From: Pectobacterium aroidearum
Lineage (GTDB): Bacteria > Pseudomonadota > Gammaproteobacteria > Enterobacterales > Enterobacteriaceae
NCBI RefSeq assembly: GCF_015689195.1
Contig: NZ_CP065044.1
Span: 744,001-808,000 of the forward strand
Length of the DNA stretch: 64,000 bases
Direction: 5' to 3'
The translations under genes and the position numbers were made by a program. Shown in pieces: positions 48,015 to 60,046 of this stretch (the stretch's first letter is position 1; every line of letters begins with the position of its first letter). The notes below the pieces were generated by a model that was given only the letters and a program-made list of their open reading frames with translations, was not told the origin of the DNA and made no database searches.

Positions 48015-48526
48015 TGAATAAGATCTGTTCGAGTGGACTGCGCTGGCTCTGGCTGGCGATACTGGTTTTAGTTATCGATCTTGGCAGCAAGCAGTGGATC
48101 CTTGCCCACTTTGCGCTGGGGGATACGGTGCCAGTGATGCCTTCTCTGAATCTGCATTACGCCCGTAACTACGGCGCAGCATTCAGCTTCCTGGCGGATA
48201 AAGGCGGCTGGCAACGCTGGTTCTTTGCCGGTATCGCGATTGCTATCGTGGTTGCGCTGCTGGTGATGATGTATCGTGGCAGTGTCAAACACAGGCTAAA
48301 TAACATTGCGTATTCGCTGATTATCGGCGGCGCATTGGGCAATCTGTTTGACCGCACATGGCATGGATTTGTCGTCGACTTCATCGATTTCTATGTCGGT
48401 GACTGGCACTTTGCCACGTTTAACCTGGCCGATACTGCCATCTGTATTGGTGCAGCGCTCATCGTACTGGAAGGGTTTTTCAGTACGCATGATGATACTG
48501 ATACCGTTAAGCAAAAGGGTCACTGA
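48014..48526 (+). CDS. lspA: Lipoprotein signal peptidase (signal peptidase II)
   Basis: The 170-residue inner-membrane aspartyl protease has four membrane segments and the conserved boxes [20 protein letters not shown] in part, [10 protein letters not shown] and [20 protein letters not shown] in part; the two Asp residues in FDR and VVDFIDFY are catalytic. It cuts prolipoprotein signal peptides. Both ends overlap neighbours by one base. Confidence 0.97.
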   Translation: MNKICSSGLRWLWLAILVLVIDLGSKQWILAHFALGDTVPVMPSLNLHYARNYGAAFSFLADKGGWQRWFFAGIAIAIVVALLVMMYRGSVKHRLNNIAYSLIIGGALGNLFDRTWHGFVVDFIDFYVGDWHFATFNLADTAICIGAALIVLEGFFSTHDDTDTVKQKGH

Positions 48527-48999
48527 TGTCTGATACTGTGCAGCACAACAGCGCGCTGCTGGTGCATTTTATTCTTACGCTGGAGGATGGCTCCACGGCC
48601 GAATCTACGCGTGAGCGCGGCAAGCCAGCGCTGTTTCGCCTTGGCGATAGCAGCCTGTCTGAGGCGCTGGAACAAAATCTGTTGGGATTGAAGCGTGGCG
48701 ATAAACGTAAGTTTACGCTGCCGCCGGAGTCGGCCTTTGGGCCGACCAATCCAAACCTGATCCAGTTCTTCTTGCGTCGTGATTTCGCTCAGACCGGCGT
48801 GCCGGATGTTGGCACCATCATGCTGTTCAGCGGCGTTGCCGGGAATGATATGCCGGGGATTATCCGCGATGTGACCGAGGAATCGGTCACCGTGGATTTC
48901 AACCATCCTCTATCCGGTCAGGCGATTACCTTCGATCTCGAGGTGTTGGATATCGATCCCGTAGAACAGGAGGTGTCTCATGCAGATCCTGCTGGCTAA
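48526..48999 (+). CDS. fkpB: FKBP-type peptidyl-prolyl isomerase FkpB (SlpA)
   Basis: The 157-residue protein has a FKBP fold with an inserted flap: [41 protein letters not shown] and [19 protein letters not shown]. It is a cytoplasmic prolyl isomerase. Start overlaps the lspA stop (TGATG) and its end overlaps the ispH start by 20 bases, so translation is coupled. Confidence 0.95.
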   Translation: MSDTVQHNSALLVHFILTLEDGSTAESTRERGKPALFRLGDSSLSEALEQNLLGLKRGDKRKFTLPPESAFGPTNPNLIQFFLRRDFAQTGVPDVGTIMLFSGVAGNDMPGIIRDVTEESVTVDFNHPLSGQAITFDLEVLDIDPVEQEVSHADPAG

Positions 49000-49930
49000 T
49001 CCACGCGGCTTTTGTGCCGGTGTCGATCGCGCTATCAGCATTGTGGAACGTGCGCTGGAGCTTTTTGGTACGCCGATCTACGTCCGTCATGAAGTGGTAC
49101 ATAACCGCTATGTGGTTAACGGATTACGCGAACGTGGTGCGATATTTATTGAGCAGATTGAAGACGTGCCGGACGGTGCGATTCTTATTTTCTCTGCGCA
49201 TGGCGTCTCGCAAGCGGTACGTAATGAAGCAAAAAGCCGTGATCTGACGGTATTCGATGCAACCTGCCCGCTGGTAACCAAAGTACATATGGAAGTGGCC
49301 AGAGCCAGTAAGAAAGGCATAGAAGCGATTCTTATCGGGCATGCTGGACACCCTGAAGTTGAAGGGACGATGGGGCAGTACAGCAATGCGGATGGTGGCA
49401 TGTATCTGGTGGAATCCCCCGAGGATGTCTGGCAGCTACAGGTAAAAGACGAAAGTAACCTGTGCTTTATGACGCAAACTACGCTTTCGGTTGATGACAC
49501 CTATGCGGTGATTGATGCGCTACGTGAGCGTTTCCCGCAGATTGTTGGTCCGCGTAAAGATGATATCTGCTATGCCACGACCAACCGTCAGGAAGCCGTT
49601 CGCCATTTGTCGGATAAGGCAGATGTCGTGTTCGTTGTGGGCTCTAAAAATTCCTCAAACTCCAACCGTCTTGCTGAATTGGCACAGAGAGCAGGGAAAG
49701 CGGCTTATCTGATTGATTCAGCGGAAGACATCCAGGAGTCATGGGTAGATGGCGCTTCGCATGTTGGGGTAACCGCAGGCGCATCCGCACCGGATATTCT
49801 GGTACAACAGGTGATCCAGCGGCTGAAAGCATTAGGCGGCAAGGTTGCTGTTGAAATGCAGGGACGTGAAGAAAATATCGTCTTTGAAGTGCCGAAAGAA
49901 CTGCGTGTTGAAGTCAAACAGGTCGATTAG
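48980..49930 (+). CDS. ispH: 4-hydroxy-3-methylbut-2-enyl diphosphate reductase
   Basis: The 316-residue iron-sulphur enzyme has the three cluster cysteines in [12 protein letters not shown] (residue 12), [12 protein letters not shown] (residue 96) and [11 protein letters not shown] (about residue 197). It makes IPP and DMAPP in the last MEP-pathway step. A strong AGGAGGT site lies within the fkpB end. A terminator follows. Confidence 0.97.
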   Translation: MQILLANPRGFCAGVDRAISIVERALELFGTPIYVRHEVVHNRYVVNGLRERGAIFIEQIEDVPDGAILIFSAHGVSQAVRNEAKSRDLTVFDATCPLVTKVHMEVARASKKGIEAILIGHAGHPEVEGTMGQYSNADGGMYLVESPEDVWQLQVKDESNLCFMTQTTLSVDDTYAVIDALRERFPQIVGPRKDDICYATTNRQEAVRHLSDKADVVFVVGSKNSSNSNRLAELAQRAGKAAYLIDSAEDIQESWVDGASHVGVTAGASAPDILVQQVIQRLKALGGKVAVEMQGREENIVFEVPKELRVEVKQVD

Positions 49931-49940
49931 CGCTGTTTCT

Positions 49941-49971
49941 GCGATAGGGCTTCGGCTCTATCGCTTTTATT
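49941..49971 (+). terminator. Operon terminator after ispH
   Basis: GCGATAGGGC-TTCG-GCTCTATCGC is a 10-bp stem (one G-T) with a UUCG tetraloop, followed by TTTTATT. Confidence 0.9.
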
Positions 49972-51089
<1,118 letters not shown>

Positions 51090-51124
51090 TTTTTAATTTT
51101 TTATAAAAAACTATAAGTTTTTGA

Positions 51125-51159
51125 TAAAGGTGATTATTTTTACTATCACCTTTATTTTT
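51125..51159 (+). terminator. dapB terminator
   Basis: TAAAGGTGAT (51125-51134) pairs with ATCACCTTTA (51145-51154) and is followed by TTTTT. Confidence 0.8.
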
Positions 51160-51485
51160 AAGCTTTTGGTTTGAATTTTTTATTATCACTTGTTTTTATC
51201 TGATTTTTATTCGTGTTTTTAGCGGTGATCCTTTCCCTTTACTCCTGAAATGCCCTCTGCTGGCGATTTGTTATTCGTATTTTAACGATATTGCCTCGCA
51301 ACCGTTTACTTATCTGAGTTGATGTAGGTTTTTACGTCAGTGGGCGGCTATTTATTTCGGAAAGCATAAAAATAAGAGAAAAAAAGCGGTTTGGGTAGAC
51401 AATCAGGAAGACCATCATTAAAATGCGCCCAATTTGCCAAAAATTGGCCTTACAGGTAGTTTTTGCATTGATTTAGTGGCTCGAA

Positions 51486-51503
51486 TCTGAATTAATATGC
51501 AAA
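51486..51503 (+). promoter_or_regulatory. ARG box 1 (ArgR site) at the carA promoter
   Basis: TCTGAATTAATATGCAAA matches the ArgR consensus TNTGAATWWWWATTCANW at all defined positions but one (G for T). Confidence 0.85.
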
Positions 51504-51506
51504 TAA

Positions 51507-51524
51507 CGTGATTGTTTATTCCTT
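51507..51524 (+). promoter_or_regulatory. ARG box 2 (ArgR site) at the carA promoter
   Basis: CGTGATTGTTTATTCCTT lies three bases after box 1, the spacing typical of ArgR box pairs. It is a poorer match, keeping TGA-T and TATTC. Confidence 0.6.
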
Positions 51525-51534
51525 GGAGGGTGTT

Positions 51535-52683
51535 TTGATTAAGTCAGCGCTATTGGTTCTGGAAGACGGAACCCAATTCCACGGTCGGGCCATTGGGGCA
51601 GAAGGGTCGGCAGTGGGGGAAGTGGTCTTCAATACGTCGATGACCGGTTATCAAGAAATCCTTACTGATCCTTCCTATTCCCGCCAGATTGTCACTCTCA
51701 CTTATCCCCATATCGGTAATGTCGGCGCCAATGCCAACGATGAAGAATCCCCCTCTGTACAGGCTCAAGGTCTGGTTATTCGCGATTTACCTCTGATTGC
51801 CAGCAACTACCGTAGTGAAGAAAGCCTGTCTGAATACCTCAAACGCAACAACATCGTCGCCATTGCTGATATTGATACCCGTAAACTGACCCGTCTGCTG
51901 CGTGAAAAAGGCGCACAGAATGGCTGCATCATCGCGGGCGATGCGCCGGATGCCGCTGTTGCGCTGGAGAAAGCGAAAGCGTTCCCAGGGCTGAAAGGGA
52001 TGGATTTGGCAAAAGAAGTGACGACGGCAGAAAGCTACAGCTGGTTACAGGGAAGCTGGACGCTGGAAGGCGAATTGCCTGCGGCGAAAAACGAAAGTGA
52101 GCTGCCTTACCACGTCGTGGCCTATGACTACGGTGTGAAACGCAACATTCTGCGTATGCTGGTGGATCGCGGCTGCCGTCTGACGGTCGTTCCGGCACAG
52201 ACACCCGCCGAAGATGTGCTGAAACTGAATCCAGATGGCATTTTCCTCTCTAACGGCCCGGGCGACCCAGAGCCGTGTGATTACGCGATTCGCGCGATTA
52301 AAACCTTCCTGGACACGGATATTCCGGTATTCGGTATCTGCCTGGGTCACCAACTGCTGGCGCTGGCGAGCGGTGCGAAGACCATCAAAATGAAGCTGGG
52401 TCACCACGGCGGTAACCATCCGGTAAAAGATCTGGATAACAACTGTGTGATGATCACCGCGCAGAACCACGGCTTTGCAGTGGATGAAAATAATCTGCCT
52501 GATACGCTGCGCGTCACGCATAAATCCCTGTTTGACCACACGGTTCAGGGGATTCACCGCACGGATAAGCCAGCGTTCAGCTTCCAGGGTCACCCAGAAG
52601 CCAGCCCGGGCCCGCACGATGCTGCGCCGCTGTTCGACCACTTTATTGACTTGATTCAGACTTACCGTTCTTCAGCTAAATAA
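51535..52683 (+). CDS. carA: Carbamoyl-phosphate synthase small subunit
   Basis: The 382-residue subunit has the exact E. coli length. The glutaminase nucleophile Cys lies in [13 protein letters not shown] (about residue 269), with His/Glu in [13 protein letters not shown] near residue 353. It supplies ammonia to CarB for arginine and pyrimidine synthesis. The start is TTG at 51535 (TTG ATT AAG TCA), preceded by GGAGGG; E. coli carA also starts with UUG. The ATG at 51508 lies inside ARG box 2 and is unlikely. Confidence 0.97.
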   Translation: MIKSALLVLEDGTQFHGRAIGAEGSAVGEVVFNTSMTGYQEILTDPSYSRQIVTLTYPHIGNVGANANDEESPSVQAQGLVIRDLPLIASNYRSEESLSEYLKRNNIVAIADIDTRKLTRLLREKGAQNGCIIAGDAPDAAVALEKAKAFPGLKGMDLAKEVTTAESYSWLQGSWTLEGELPAAKNESELPYHVVAYDYGVKRNILRMLVDRGCRLTVVPAQTPAEDVLKLNPDGIFLSNGPGDPEPCDYAIRAIKTFLDTDIPVFGICLGHQLLALASGAKTIKMKLGHHGGNHPVKDLDNNCVMITAQNHGFAVDENNLPDTLRVTHKSLFDHTVQGIHRTDKPAFSFQGHPEASPGPHDAAPLFDHFIDLIQTYRSSAK

Positions 52684-52697
52684 TCAGGAGCGAGAAA

Positions 52698-55600
52698 ATG
52701 CCAAAACGTACAGATATTAAAAGCATCCTGATTCTGGGCGCAGGCCCGATTGTTATCGGCCAGGCGTGTGAGTTTGACTACTCGGGTGCACAAGCCTGTA
52801 AAGCACTGCGCGAAGAGGGCTACCGCGTTATTCTGGTGAACTCTAACCCGGCAACCATCATGACCGACCCGGAAATGGCCGATGCGACCTACATCGAGCC
52901 GATTCACTGGGAAGTGGTGCGTAAAATCATTGAAAAAGAGCGTCCAGACGCGGTGCTGCCAACGATGGGTGGCCAGACCGCGCTGAACTGTGCGCTGGAG
53001 CTGGAACGTCAGGGCGTGCTGGCGGAGTTCGGCGTCACCATGATTGGTGCAACGGCGGATGCGATTGATAAAGCAGAAGATCGTCGTCGTTTTGACGTTG
53101 CGATGAAGAAGATCGGTCTGGACACGGCGCGTTCTGGTATCGCACACACAATGGAAGAAGCACTGGCTGTTGCGGCTGACGTTGGCTTCCCGTGCATCAT
53201 CCGTCCTTCCTTCACTATGGGCGGCACCGGCGGCGGTATCGCTTACAACCGCGAAGAGTTTGAAGAGATCTGCGAACGCGGTCTGGATCTTTCACCAACC
53301 AAAGAGCTGCTGATTGATGAATCGCTGATCGGTTGGAAAGAGTATGAGATGGAAGTGGTGCGTGATAAGAACGACAACTGCATCATCGTCTGCTCCATCG
53401 AAAACTTCGATGCCATGGGGATCCACACGGGTGACTCCATCACCGTCGCACCGGCGCAAACGCTGACCGATAAAGAATATCAAATCATGCGTAACGCCTC
53501 GATGGCGGTACTGCGTGAAATCGGTGTAGAAACCGGTGGTTCCAACGTTCAGTTCTCGGTGAACCCGAAAACTGGCCGTCTGATCGTGATTGAAATGAAC
53601 CCGCGCGTATCGCGTTCTTCCGCGCTGGCGTCTAAAGCTACGGGTTTCCCGATTGCGAAAATCGCGGCCAAACTGGCGGTGGGGTACACGCTCGATGAAC
53701 TGATGAATGACATCACTGGTGGCCGTACGCCAGCGTCCTTCGAGCCTGCCATTGACTACGTTGTTACCAAGATTCCACGTTTCAACTTCGAAAAATTCGC
53801 GGGTGCCAACGATCGTCTGACCACGCAGATGAAATCGGTGGGTGAAGTGATGGCGATTGGTCGCACACAGCAGGAATCCCTGCAGAAAGCGCTGCGCGGG
53901 CTGGAAGTCGGCGCAACGGGCTTCGATCCGAAAGTGGATTTAGATGACCCTGAAGCGCTGACCAAAATTCGCCGCGAGCTGAAAGATGCCGGTGCAGAGC
54001 GTATCTGGTACATCGCCGATGCCTTCCGCGCAGGGATGTCTGTCGATGGCGTGTTTAACCTGACCAACGTCGATCGCTGGTTCCTGGTGCAGATTGAAGA
54101 GCTGGTGCGTCTGGAAGAGCAGGTCGCAGAGAAAGGTGCAACCGCATTGGATGCCGAATTCCTGCGTACGCTGAAGCGTAAAGGCTTTGCTGATGCGCGT
54201 CTGGCTAAACTGGCTGGCGTGGCGGAAAGCGAAATTCGCAAACTGCGCGATAAATTCAACCTGCATCCGGTCTATAAGCGCGTCGACACCTGTGCGGCAG
54301 AATTCGCCACCGATACGGCTTACATGTACTCCACGTATGAAGAAGAGTGTGAAGCCAATCCGACTCAGGATCGTGACAAAATCATGGTGCTGGGCGGCGG
54401 ACCTAACCGTATCGGTCAGGGGATCGAATTTGACTACTGCTGCGTCCACGCTTCGCTGGCGCTGCGTGAAGATGGTTATGAAACCATCATGGTCAACTGC
54501 AACCCGGAAACCGTTTCAACAGACTACGATACGTCTGACCGCTTGTACTTCGAGCCGGTAACGTTTGAAGATGTGCTGGAAATCGTCCGTATCGAGAAGC
54601 CAAAAGGCGTTATCGTGCAGTACGGTGGCCAGACGCCGCTGAAACTGGCGCGTGCTCTGGAAGCGGCAGGTGTGCCGGTTATCGGTACCAGCCCGGACGC
54701 GATTGACCGTGCAGAAGACCGCGAGCGTTTCCAACAGGCTGTGAATCGCCTTGGACTGAAGCAACCGGCTAATGCCACGGTAGCAACGATTGAGCAGGCG
54801 GTAGAAAAAGCGCGCGGCATCGGTTACCCGCTGGTCGTCCGTCCTTCTTATGTTCTGGGCGGTCGTGCGATGGAAATCGTGTATGACGAAATCGACCTGC
54901 GTCGCTACTTCCAGACTGCCGTTAGCGTCTCCAACGATGCCCCAGTACTGTTAGACCGCTTCCTTGATGATGCTATCGAAGTTGACGTTGATGCGATCTG
55001 TGACGGAGAACGCGTGCTGATTGGCGGCATCATGGAGCACATCGAGCAGGCAGGCGTTCACTCCGGTGACTCGGCTTGTTCACTGCCGGCTTACACGCTG
55101 AGCAAAGAGATTCAGGACGTGATGCGTCAGCAGGTTGAGAAACTGGCGTTTGAACTTTGCGTTCGCGGGCTGATGAACGTGCAGTTCGCGGTGAAGGATA
55201 ACGAAGTTTATCTGATTGAAGTGAACCCACGTGCTGCGCGTACCGTACCGTTTGTCTCGAAAGCGACGGGCGTTCCATTGGCGAAAGTCGCTGCACGCGT
55301 GATGGCAGGCAAAACGCTGGCTGAGCAGGGCGTCACCAAAGAAATCATCCCGCCGTACTACTCGGTGAAAGAAGTGGTGCTGCCGTTCAACAAATTCCCT
55401 GGCGTTGACCCGATTCTGGGGCCAGAAATGCGTTCGACTGGGGAAGTGATGGGCGTTGGTCGCACGTTTGCCGAAGCGTTTGCCAAGGCGATGCTGGGCA
55501 GCAATTCGCACATGAAGAAAACCGGACGTGCGCTGCTGTCGGTGCGTGAAGGCGACAAAGCGCGCGTGGTGGATCTGGCGGCCAAACTGCTGAAGCACGG

Positions 55601-55922
55601 CTTTGAGCTGGATGCGACGCACGGTACGGCGATTGAACTGGGTGAAGCGGGCATTAATCCGCGTCTGGTGAACAAGGTGCATGAAGGTCGTCCGCACATT
55701 CAGGACCGCATCAAGAACGGCGAGTACACCTACATCGTCAACACCACCGCAGGGCGTCAGGCGATTGAAGACTCCAAGCTGATTCGCCGCAGTGCGCTGC
55801 AATACAAGGTGCATTACGACACGACGCTGAACGGCGGTTTCGCCACGGCAATGTCGTTGACAGCCGATCCGACGGAGAAGGTCACCTCCGTGCAGGAAAT
55901 GCATGCGATGATTAAAGGCTGA
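52698..55922 (+). CDS. carB: Carbamoyl-phosphate synthase large subunit
   Basis: The 1074-residue protein has two homologous ATP-grasp halves ([17 protein letters not shown] near residue 11; [16 protein letters not shown] near residue 564). Each has a [11 protein letters not shown] or [11 protein letters not shown] loop, and a C-terminal allosteric MGS domain (from about residue 936) binds UMP/ornithine. It forms carbamoyl phosphate from bicarbonate, ammonia and two ATP. It starts 14 bases after carA. Confidence 0.98.
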   Translation: MPKRTDIKSILILGAGPIVIGQACEFDYSGAQACKALREEGYRVILVNSNPATIMTDPEMADATYIEPIHWEVVRKIIEKERPDAVLPTMGGQTALNCALELERQGVLAEFGVTMIGATADAIDKAEDRRRFDVAMKKIGLDTARSGIAHTMEEALAVAADVGFPCIIRPSFTMGGTGGGIAYNREEFEEICERGLDLSPTKELLIDESLIGWKEYEMEVVRDKNDNCIIVCSIENFDAMGIHTGDSITVAPAQTLTDKEYQIMRNASMAVLREIGVETGGSNVQFSVNPKTGRLIVIEMNPRVSRSSALASKATGFPIAKIAAKLAVGYTLDELMNDITGGRTPASFEPAIDYVVTKIPRFNFEKFAGANDRLTTQMKSVGEVMAIGRTQQESLQKALRGLEVGATGFDPKVDLDDPEALTKIRRELKDAGAERIWYIADAFRAGMSVDGVFNLTNVDRWFLVQIEELVRLEEQVAEKGATALDAEFLRTLKRKGFADARLAKLAGVAESEIRKLRDKFNLHPVYKRVDTCAAEFATDTAYMYSTYEEECEANPTQDRDKIMVLGGGPNRIGQGIEFDYCCVHASLALREDGYETIMVNCNPETVSTDYDTSDRLYFEPVTFEDVLEIVRIEKPKGVIVQYGGQTPLKLARALEAAGVPVIGTSPDAIDRAEDRERFQQAVNRLGLKQPANATVATIEQAVEKARGIGYPLVVRPSYVLGGRAMEIVYDEIDLRRYFQTAVSVSNDAPVLLDRFLDDAIEVDVDAICDGERVLIGGIMEHIEQAGVHSGDSACSLPAYTLSKEIQDVMRQQVEKLAFELCVRGLMNVQFAVKDNEVYLIEVNPRAARTVPFVSKATGVPLAKVAARVMAGKTLAEQGVTKEIIPPYYSVKEVVLPFNKFPGVDPILGPEMRSTGEVMGVGRTFAEAFAKAMLGSNSHMKKTGRALLSVREGDKARVVDLAAKLLKHGFELDATHGTAIELGEAGINPRLVNKVHEGRPHIQDRIKNGEYTYIVNTTAGRQAIEDSKLIRRSALQYKVHYDTTLNGGFATAMSLTADPTEKVTSVQEMHAMIKG

Positions 55923-55956
55923 TTGACCGACCTCGGTAGACAATAAGCTGATGATG

Positions 55957-55989
55957 AAAGCCAGCGTTGGTAACAGCGCTGGCTTTTTT
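55957..55989 (+). terminator. carAB terminator
   Basis: AAAGCCAGCG (55957-55966) pairs with CGCTGGCTTT (55977-55986), followed by T's. Confidence 0.9.
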
Positions 55990-56079
55990 GTATTTTTGTT
56001 TAGCCTGAAATCCTCTTTCCAGCCACTCTGTTTTGAGGCAGGTATTGAGCAGGTTTCCTATGCCTGAAATCAGGGTGAG

Positions 56080-56772
56080 ATGATGTCCAGAACGCAGCGT
56101 TTGCTTGAGCTTTTACAGATATTACGCCATCACCGGTTTCCCGTAACAGGGGCGTATTTGGCGGAAAAGTTAAGTGTGAGCCAGAGAACGGTCTATCGTG
56201 ATATTGCCACGCTACAGTTGCAGGGAGCGCATATTGAGGGAGAGGCGGGATTAGGTTATATCCTGCGCCCAGGGTTCATTCTGCCCCCTCTGATGTTTTC
56301 AGAAGAGGAAATTGAAGCATTAGTGTTGGGCTCGCGCTGGGTCGTCCGAAGAACAGATGAGCGTTTGGCGGGGGCAGCCCGTAATGCGTTGATGAAGATT
56401 GCCGCGGTATTACCACCAGAGTTGCGTAACGCGCTTGATTCTTCAGGACTATTAGTGGGTAAGGCGGAATTTACTCCCGCTGTTGTTATCGACTTATCAG
56501 CCTTACGTCACGCCATTCGGGCAGAACGGCGCACGGAGATTGCTTATTGTGACCTTCAGGGCAATGAGTCTCTCCGAATTATCTGGCCGTTTGCATTGGG
56601 ATTTTTCGATCAAACGCATGTGATTGCCGCCTGGTGCGAACGCCGTCAGCAGTTTCGTCATTTCAGGGCTGAACGCATCCGTAGTATGACGGTGTTGGAG
56701 CAGCGTTATCCTCGTCGTCGCCAGCAGTTATTAAGAGAATGGCATGAAAAAGAGGACATTCCTCAGCAGTAA
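56080..56772 (+). CDS. HTH/WYL-domain transcriptional regulator (YafY-like)
   Basis: The 230-residue protein has an N-terminal HTH_11 domain (GAYLAEKLSVSQRTVYRDIA, about residues 24-43) and a C-terminal WYL domain (about residues 135-205, with EIAYCDLQGNESLRIIWP). Family members respond to small ligands and repress or activate adjacent genes. The start may be ATG 56080 or 56083 (AGGGTGAG upstream). The VOC protein gene 97 bases downstream is the likely partner. Confidence 0.88.
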   Translation: MMSRTQRLLELLQILRHHRFPVTGAYLAEKLSVSQRTVYRDIATLQLQGAHIEGEAGLGYILRPGFILPPLMFSEEEIEALVLGSRWVVRRTDERLAGAARNALMKIAAVLPPELRNALDSSGLLVGKAEFTPAVVIDLSALRHAIRAERRTEIAYCDLQGNESLRIIWPFALGFFDQTHVIAAWCERRQQFRHFRAERIRSMTVLEQRYPRRRQQLLREWHEKEDIPQQ

Positions 56773-56869
56773 TGGCTACTGACAGAAATTGACATCAGTG
56801 CGTACTACGATGCATTCAGGCAAGCAGAAGCCTTCTGCTTATTACCCACCTGATTACAGGGAGTCTCTG

Positions 56870-57238
56870 ATGAACGCACCAAATTTTATTATTTTATATG
56901 TAGAAGATGCCGTTACCAGCGAACGTTTCTATCGTGAACTGTTTGATTTTCAGCCTGTTGAGAAGTCGGAAAACTTTGCCATGTTTGCCTTTGACTCAGG
57001 GCTGTTATTGGGGTTGTGGTCTAAGCATGAGGTTAAACCGCTAACTCAACTGGCGGGCGGTGGTAGCGAATTAGCCATTCGTGTCGAGAGTGAGGTCGCA
57101 CTGAACGCGATTTATGAAAACTGGAAGGCACGGGATATAACTATCGCTCAGGATATCACCCAGATGGATTTTGGCCTGACATTCGTAGCACTCGATCCCG
57201 ATCACCATCGGTTACGTGTTTATTATGCCAGCTACTAA
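56870..57238 (+). CDS. VOC (glyoxalase/bleomycin-resistance) family protein
   Basis: The 122-residue protein has two beta-alpha-beta-beta-beta repeats of the VOC fold: ILYVEDAVTSERFYRELFDF near the start and TFVALDPDHHRLRVYYASY at the end. It lacks an obvious complete set of glyoxalase metal ligands. Its substrate is unknown. I chose ATG 56870 with AGGGAG upstream; the longer frame from 56789 has no good site. It follows the WYL regulator and may be controlled by it. Confidence 0.85.
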   Translation: MNAPNFIILYVEDAVTSERFYRELFDFQPVEKSENFAMFAFDSGLLLGLWSKHEVKPLTQLAGGGSELAIRVESEVALNAIYENWKARDITIAQDITQMDFGLTFVALDPDHHRLRVYYASY

Positions 57239-57260
57239 GCTAGCGTCAGGATAAGAACAT

Positions 57261-57291
57261 AACCCCTTCGGTGAAAATCGAGGGGGTTTTT
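57261..57291 (+). terminator. Terminator after the VOC gene
   Basis: AACCCCTTCG (57261-57270) pairs with CGAGGGGGTT (57279-57288, one G-T) and T's follow. Confidence 0.8.
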
Positions 57292-57335
57292 ATATCAATC
57301 CAGACGGTGACAGGAGAGCAAGTCTGGTAGCAATC

Positions 57336-57950
57336 TCACCCCAGTGCCACCTTGATGCCCAATGCGATCAATACCGTTCCTAGCAGCTTATCCACCAGTT
57401 TTTGCACTTTAGCCAACCCACGCCGCACGGGTTCGCTTTGGAAAAGCACGACTAACAGCGGCCACCAGACGGCAGATAGCAGCAAGATAATCATGGCGTA
57501 CCACAGCTTTTCACCGATGCCGGAGTGAATATTCAAAACCTGCGTAAACATCGCCAGAAAGAACAGTGTGGCTTTTGGGTTAAGCAGGTTGCAGAGGTAA
57601 CCTTGCAGGAACGCTTTTTTCAGGCTGACGCTTTGTTGTACCAGATTTGATACGTCCATCTTGCTGCCACCGCGTGCGAATAACGCTTGAATACCGATCC
57701 AGATCAGATAGGCGGCGCCTGCATATTTCAGTACATTAAACAGCCACGGTGTAGTGGTGATGACGACGGCGAGCCCGGCGACGCAGTACGCCATATGGGT
57801 TGCTACACCGCAGACTACGCCAAACGCGGTCATCAGCGCGGCGACGCGCGGGTAACGCGCGGCATTCCTGATGACGAGGAAAAAGTCGGGGCCGGGAGAT
57901 ATCATGCCCAGCGTGGCGATGGTCGCGACAAACAGCGATGTTTCTAACAT
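57336..57950 (-). CDS. LysE/RhtB-family amino acid exporter
   Basis: The 204-residue membrane protein has about six segments and the RhtB hallmark LGMISPGPDFFLVIRNA (about residues 14-30) and GYLCNLLNPKATLFFLAMF. It probably exports a neutral or hydroxy amino acid such as threonine or homoserine lactone, but the substrate is not certain. I chose ATG 57950 because AGGA is six bases before it; ATG 57956 touches that site. Confidence 0.86.
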   Translation of the reverse strand: MLETSLFVATIATLGMISPGPDFFLVIRNAARYPRVAALMTAFGVVCGVATHMAYCVAGLAVVITTTPWLFNVLKYAGAAYLIWIGIQALFARGGSKMDVSNLVQQSVSLKKAFLQGYLCNLLNPKATLFFLAMFTQVLNIHSGIGEKLWYAMIILLLSAVWWPLLVVLFQSEPVRRGLAKVQKLVDKLLGTVLIALGIKVALG

Positions 57951-58105
57951 GATCATTCCTGAGCGTGAAAAGAGTAATGTCGCTTGAAATGATAGCGCCA
58001 GAATAATGAATTCGCATCACACTTATTGGTTATTCGGCGGCGATATGTTAACAATTATCCTTTCATTTTTTGTGGTTAATTTCAGGGGCGGGTTGAGATA
58101 ACAAC

Positions 58106-58927
58106 ATGGTCAGTGAATGTGAGAACCGTGAATTACTAAGTAATACAAAACGGATGGGTGAAGCGCCACAGCAGCGGGAAATAACCCGCTTGTGCATCCA
58201 GTGTGCACTGCTGCTGTTACAGCATGGCGCGGAGAGTATGGTCGTGGAACAACTATCATCACGGTTGGGCATGGCGCTCGGCGCTGATAGCGTCGAGAGT
58301 TCAATCTCGGCCAATTCCATTGTCCTGACCACCATCATGCAAGGGCATTGCCTGACGTCGACGCGGAAGAATGTGGACCGTGGCATTAATATGCACGTCG
58401 TCATTGAGGTGCAGCATGCGGTCATCATGGCCGAGCATAAACTGCTGGATGTGGCGGGGGTGGAAAAGCGTTTGGGGAATATCAAACCCCTGCGCTACCC
58501 GCGCTGGCTGATGGTTACCGTTGTGGCGCTTTCCTGCGGCTGCTTCAGCCGTTTGAACGGCGGTGGGTGGGATGCGTTTATCGTCACGCTGATTGCCAGC
58601 GGTCTGGCGATGTACGTCCGACAGGTCTTTACGGCACGACACCTGAATCCGTTGATCAACTTCTGTATTACGGCGTTTGTCGCGACGTCGGCATCTGGCC
58701 TGTTGATGCGTTTACCTGCGTTTTCTCAAACCTCGACGGTGGCGATGGCTGCGAGCGTGCTGCTGCTGGTGCCGGGGTTCCCGTTGATTAACGCCGTGGC
58801 GGATATGTTTAAAGGGCATGTGAATACCGGCCTGGCACGCTGGACGGTCGCGAGTTTGCTGACGTTGGCAACCTGTATTGGTGTGGTGATGGCGATGTCA
58901 CTGTGGGGGTTACGCGGATGGGCTTAA
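58106..58927 (+). CDS. yjjP: Succinate exporter subunit YjjP (ThrE/YjjP family)
   Basis: The 273-residue protein has a cytoplasmic N-terminal half ([35 protein letters not shown]) and a C-terminal half of about five membrane segments ([20 protein letters not shown] near residue 212). It matches E. coli YjjP, which with YjjB exports succinate under anaerobic conditions. The start is ATG 58106 or the internal ATG at 58154 ([12 protein letters not shown]), nearer the E. coli start. yjjB overlaps its end. Confidence 0.9.
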   Translation: MVSECENRELLSNTKRMGEAPQQREITRLCIQCALLLLQHGAESMVVEQLSSRLGMALGADSVESSISANSIVLTTIMQGHCLTSTRKNVDRGINMHVVIEVQHAVIMAEHKLLDVAGVEKRLGNIKPLRYPRWLMVTVVALSCGCFSRLNGGGWDAFIVTLIASGLAMYVRQVFTARHLNPLINFCITAFVATSASGLLMRLPAFSQTSTVAMAASVLLLVPGFPLINAVADMFKGHVNTGLARWTVASLLTLATCIGVVMAMSLWGLRGWA

Positions 58928-59388
58928 GTTTACTGTGGGCGCTCTTGCAGGATATGGCGCTGGCGGCGGTCCCTGCATTGGGGTTTGCAATGGTCTTCAA
59001 CGTACCGCTGAAAGTGCTGCCTTACTGCGCGTTGCTGGGTGGCGTTGGGCACGGCGTACGGTTTCTGGCGATACATTTCGGTATGAATATCGAATGGGCG
59101 TCGTTTCTGGCGGCGATCCTGATTGGCATCATCGGTATTCGCTGGTCACGCTGGCTGCTGGCACACCCGAAAGTCTTCACCGTAGCGGCTGTGATCCCGA
59201 TGTTTCCCGGTATTTCCGCCTACACGGCAATGATTTCGGTGGTGGAGATTTCGCATCTTGGCTACAGCGAAGCGCTGATGAGCGTGATGATAACCAATTT
59301 TCTGAAGGCCAGTTTTATCGTTGGTGCGCTCTCTATCGGCCTGTCTTTGCCGGGAATCTGGCTCTACCGTAAACGGCCGGGAGTATAA
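58918..59388 (+). CDS. yjjB: Succinate exporter subunit YjjB
   Basis: The 156-residue membrane protein has four to five segments and the family motif [20 protein letters not shown] near residue 90, ending in LYRKRPGV as in E. coli YjjB. I chose ATG 58918 (GGGGG site upstream), which overlaps the yjjP end by 10 bases. The GTG at 58903 is an alternative. Confidence 0.92.
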   Translation: MGLSLLWALLQDMALAAVPALGFAMVFNVPLKVLPYCALLGGVGHGVRFLAIHFGMNIEWASFLAAILIGIIGIRWSRWLLAHPKVFTVAAVIPMFPGISAYTAMISVVEISHLGYSEALMSVMITNFLKASFIVGALSIGLSLPGIWLYRKRPGV

Positions 59389-59422
59389 AACTCTTATATT
59401 ACGTTTCGGTCTTGTATCTATA

Positions 59423-59451
59423 TCGACGAGCGGAGGGGCTTTCCGTATAGT
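59423..59451 (+). promoter_or_regulatory. Probable folA promoter
   Basis: TCGACG (59423-59428) and TATAGT (59446-59451) are spaced by 17 bases, 36 bases before the folA start. Confidence 0.5.
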
Positions 59452-59486
59452 GTCAGCAATTTTCTGACCTACAGGGTTTTTTCACC

Positions 59487-59969
59487 ATGGTTATTAGTTT
59501 GATTGCTGCACTGGCAGTGGATCGCGTGATCGGTATGGAAAACGCGATGCCGTGGCATTTGCCCGCCGATCTGGCATGGTTTAAGCGTAATACGCTTAAT
59601 AAGCCGATTATTATGGGGCGTAATACTTTTCGTTCTATCGGTCAGCCGCTGCCCGGCCGACTGAACATTGTCGTCAGCAATCATCCCGGTGATGACGATC
59701 GTGTGACCTGGGTTTCTTCGCTGGATGCTGCACTGGCGGCGGCGGGAGAGGTTGAGGAAGTGATGGTGATTGGTGGTGGCAGTATTTATCAGCAAATGCT
59801 GGCGCAGGCTAACCGTCTCTACCTAACGCACATTGATGCTGAAGTGGAAGGCGACACGCATTTCCCTGACTATGAGCCGGATGAATGGCAGTCTGTTTTC
59901 AGCGAATTCCATGATGCTGACGAGCGTAACTCACACAGTTATTGCTTCGAAATTCTGGAACGTCGCTAA
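59487..59969 (+). CDS. folA: Dihydrofolate reductase
   Basis: The 160-residue protein matches E. coli [24 protein letters not shown] with the Met20 loop, the catalytic Asp in [12 protein letters not shown] (about residue 28), [14 protein letters not shown] and [19 protein letters not shown] at the end. It reduces dihydrofolate with NADPH and is the trimethoprim target. In E. coli it is adjacent to apaH; here a LysR/transporter pair and a small ORF intervene. Confidence 0.97.
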   Translation: MVISLIAALAVDRVIGMENAMPWHLPADLAWFKRNTLNKPIIMGRNTFRSIGQPLPGRLNIVVSNHPGDDDRVTWVSSLDAALAAAGEVEEVMVIGGGSIYQQMLAQANRLYLTHIDAEVEGDTHFPDYEPDEWQSVFSEFHDADERNSHSYCFEILERR

Positions 59970-60002
59970 GTGTAATAGCGCTGTCGACATACCATACTCG
60001 CC

Positions 60003-60026
60003 AAACCCGCCTTGTGCGGGTTTTTT
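60003..60026 (+). terminator. folA terminator
   Basis: AAACCCGC (60003-60010) and GCGGGTTT (60016-60023) form an 8-bp stem followed by T's. Confidence 0.88.
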
Positions 60027-60046
60027 CGTTTTCTGACCCGATGTTT

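Larger units (their letters stand above)
51160..51534. other. carAB upstream regulatory region
   Basis: This 375-base stretch holds no gene. It has an inverted repeat CCAATTT-GCCAA-AAATTGG at 51429-51447, a TTGCAT -35-like box at 51463-51468 and the two ARG boxes. In E. coli carAB has two promoters controlled by pyrimidines and arginine; the same layout is likely. Confidence 0.6.
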
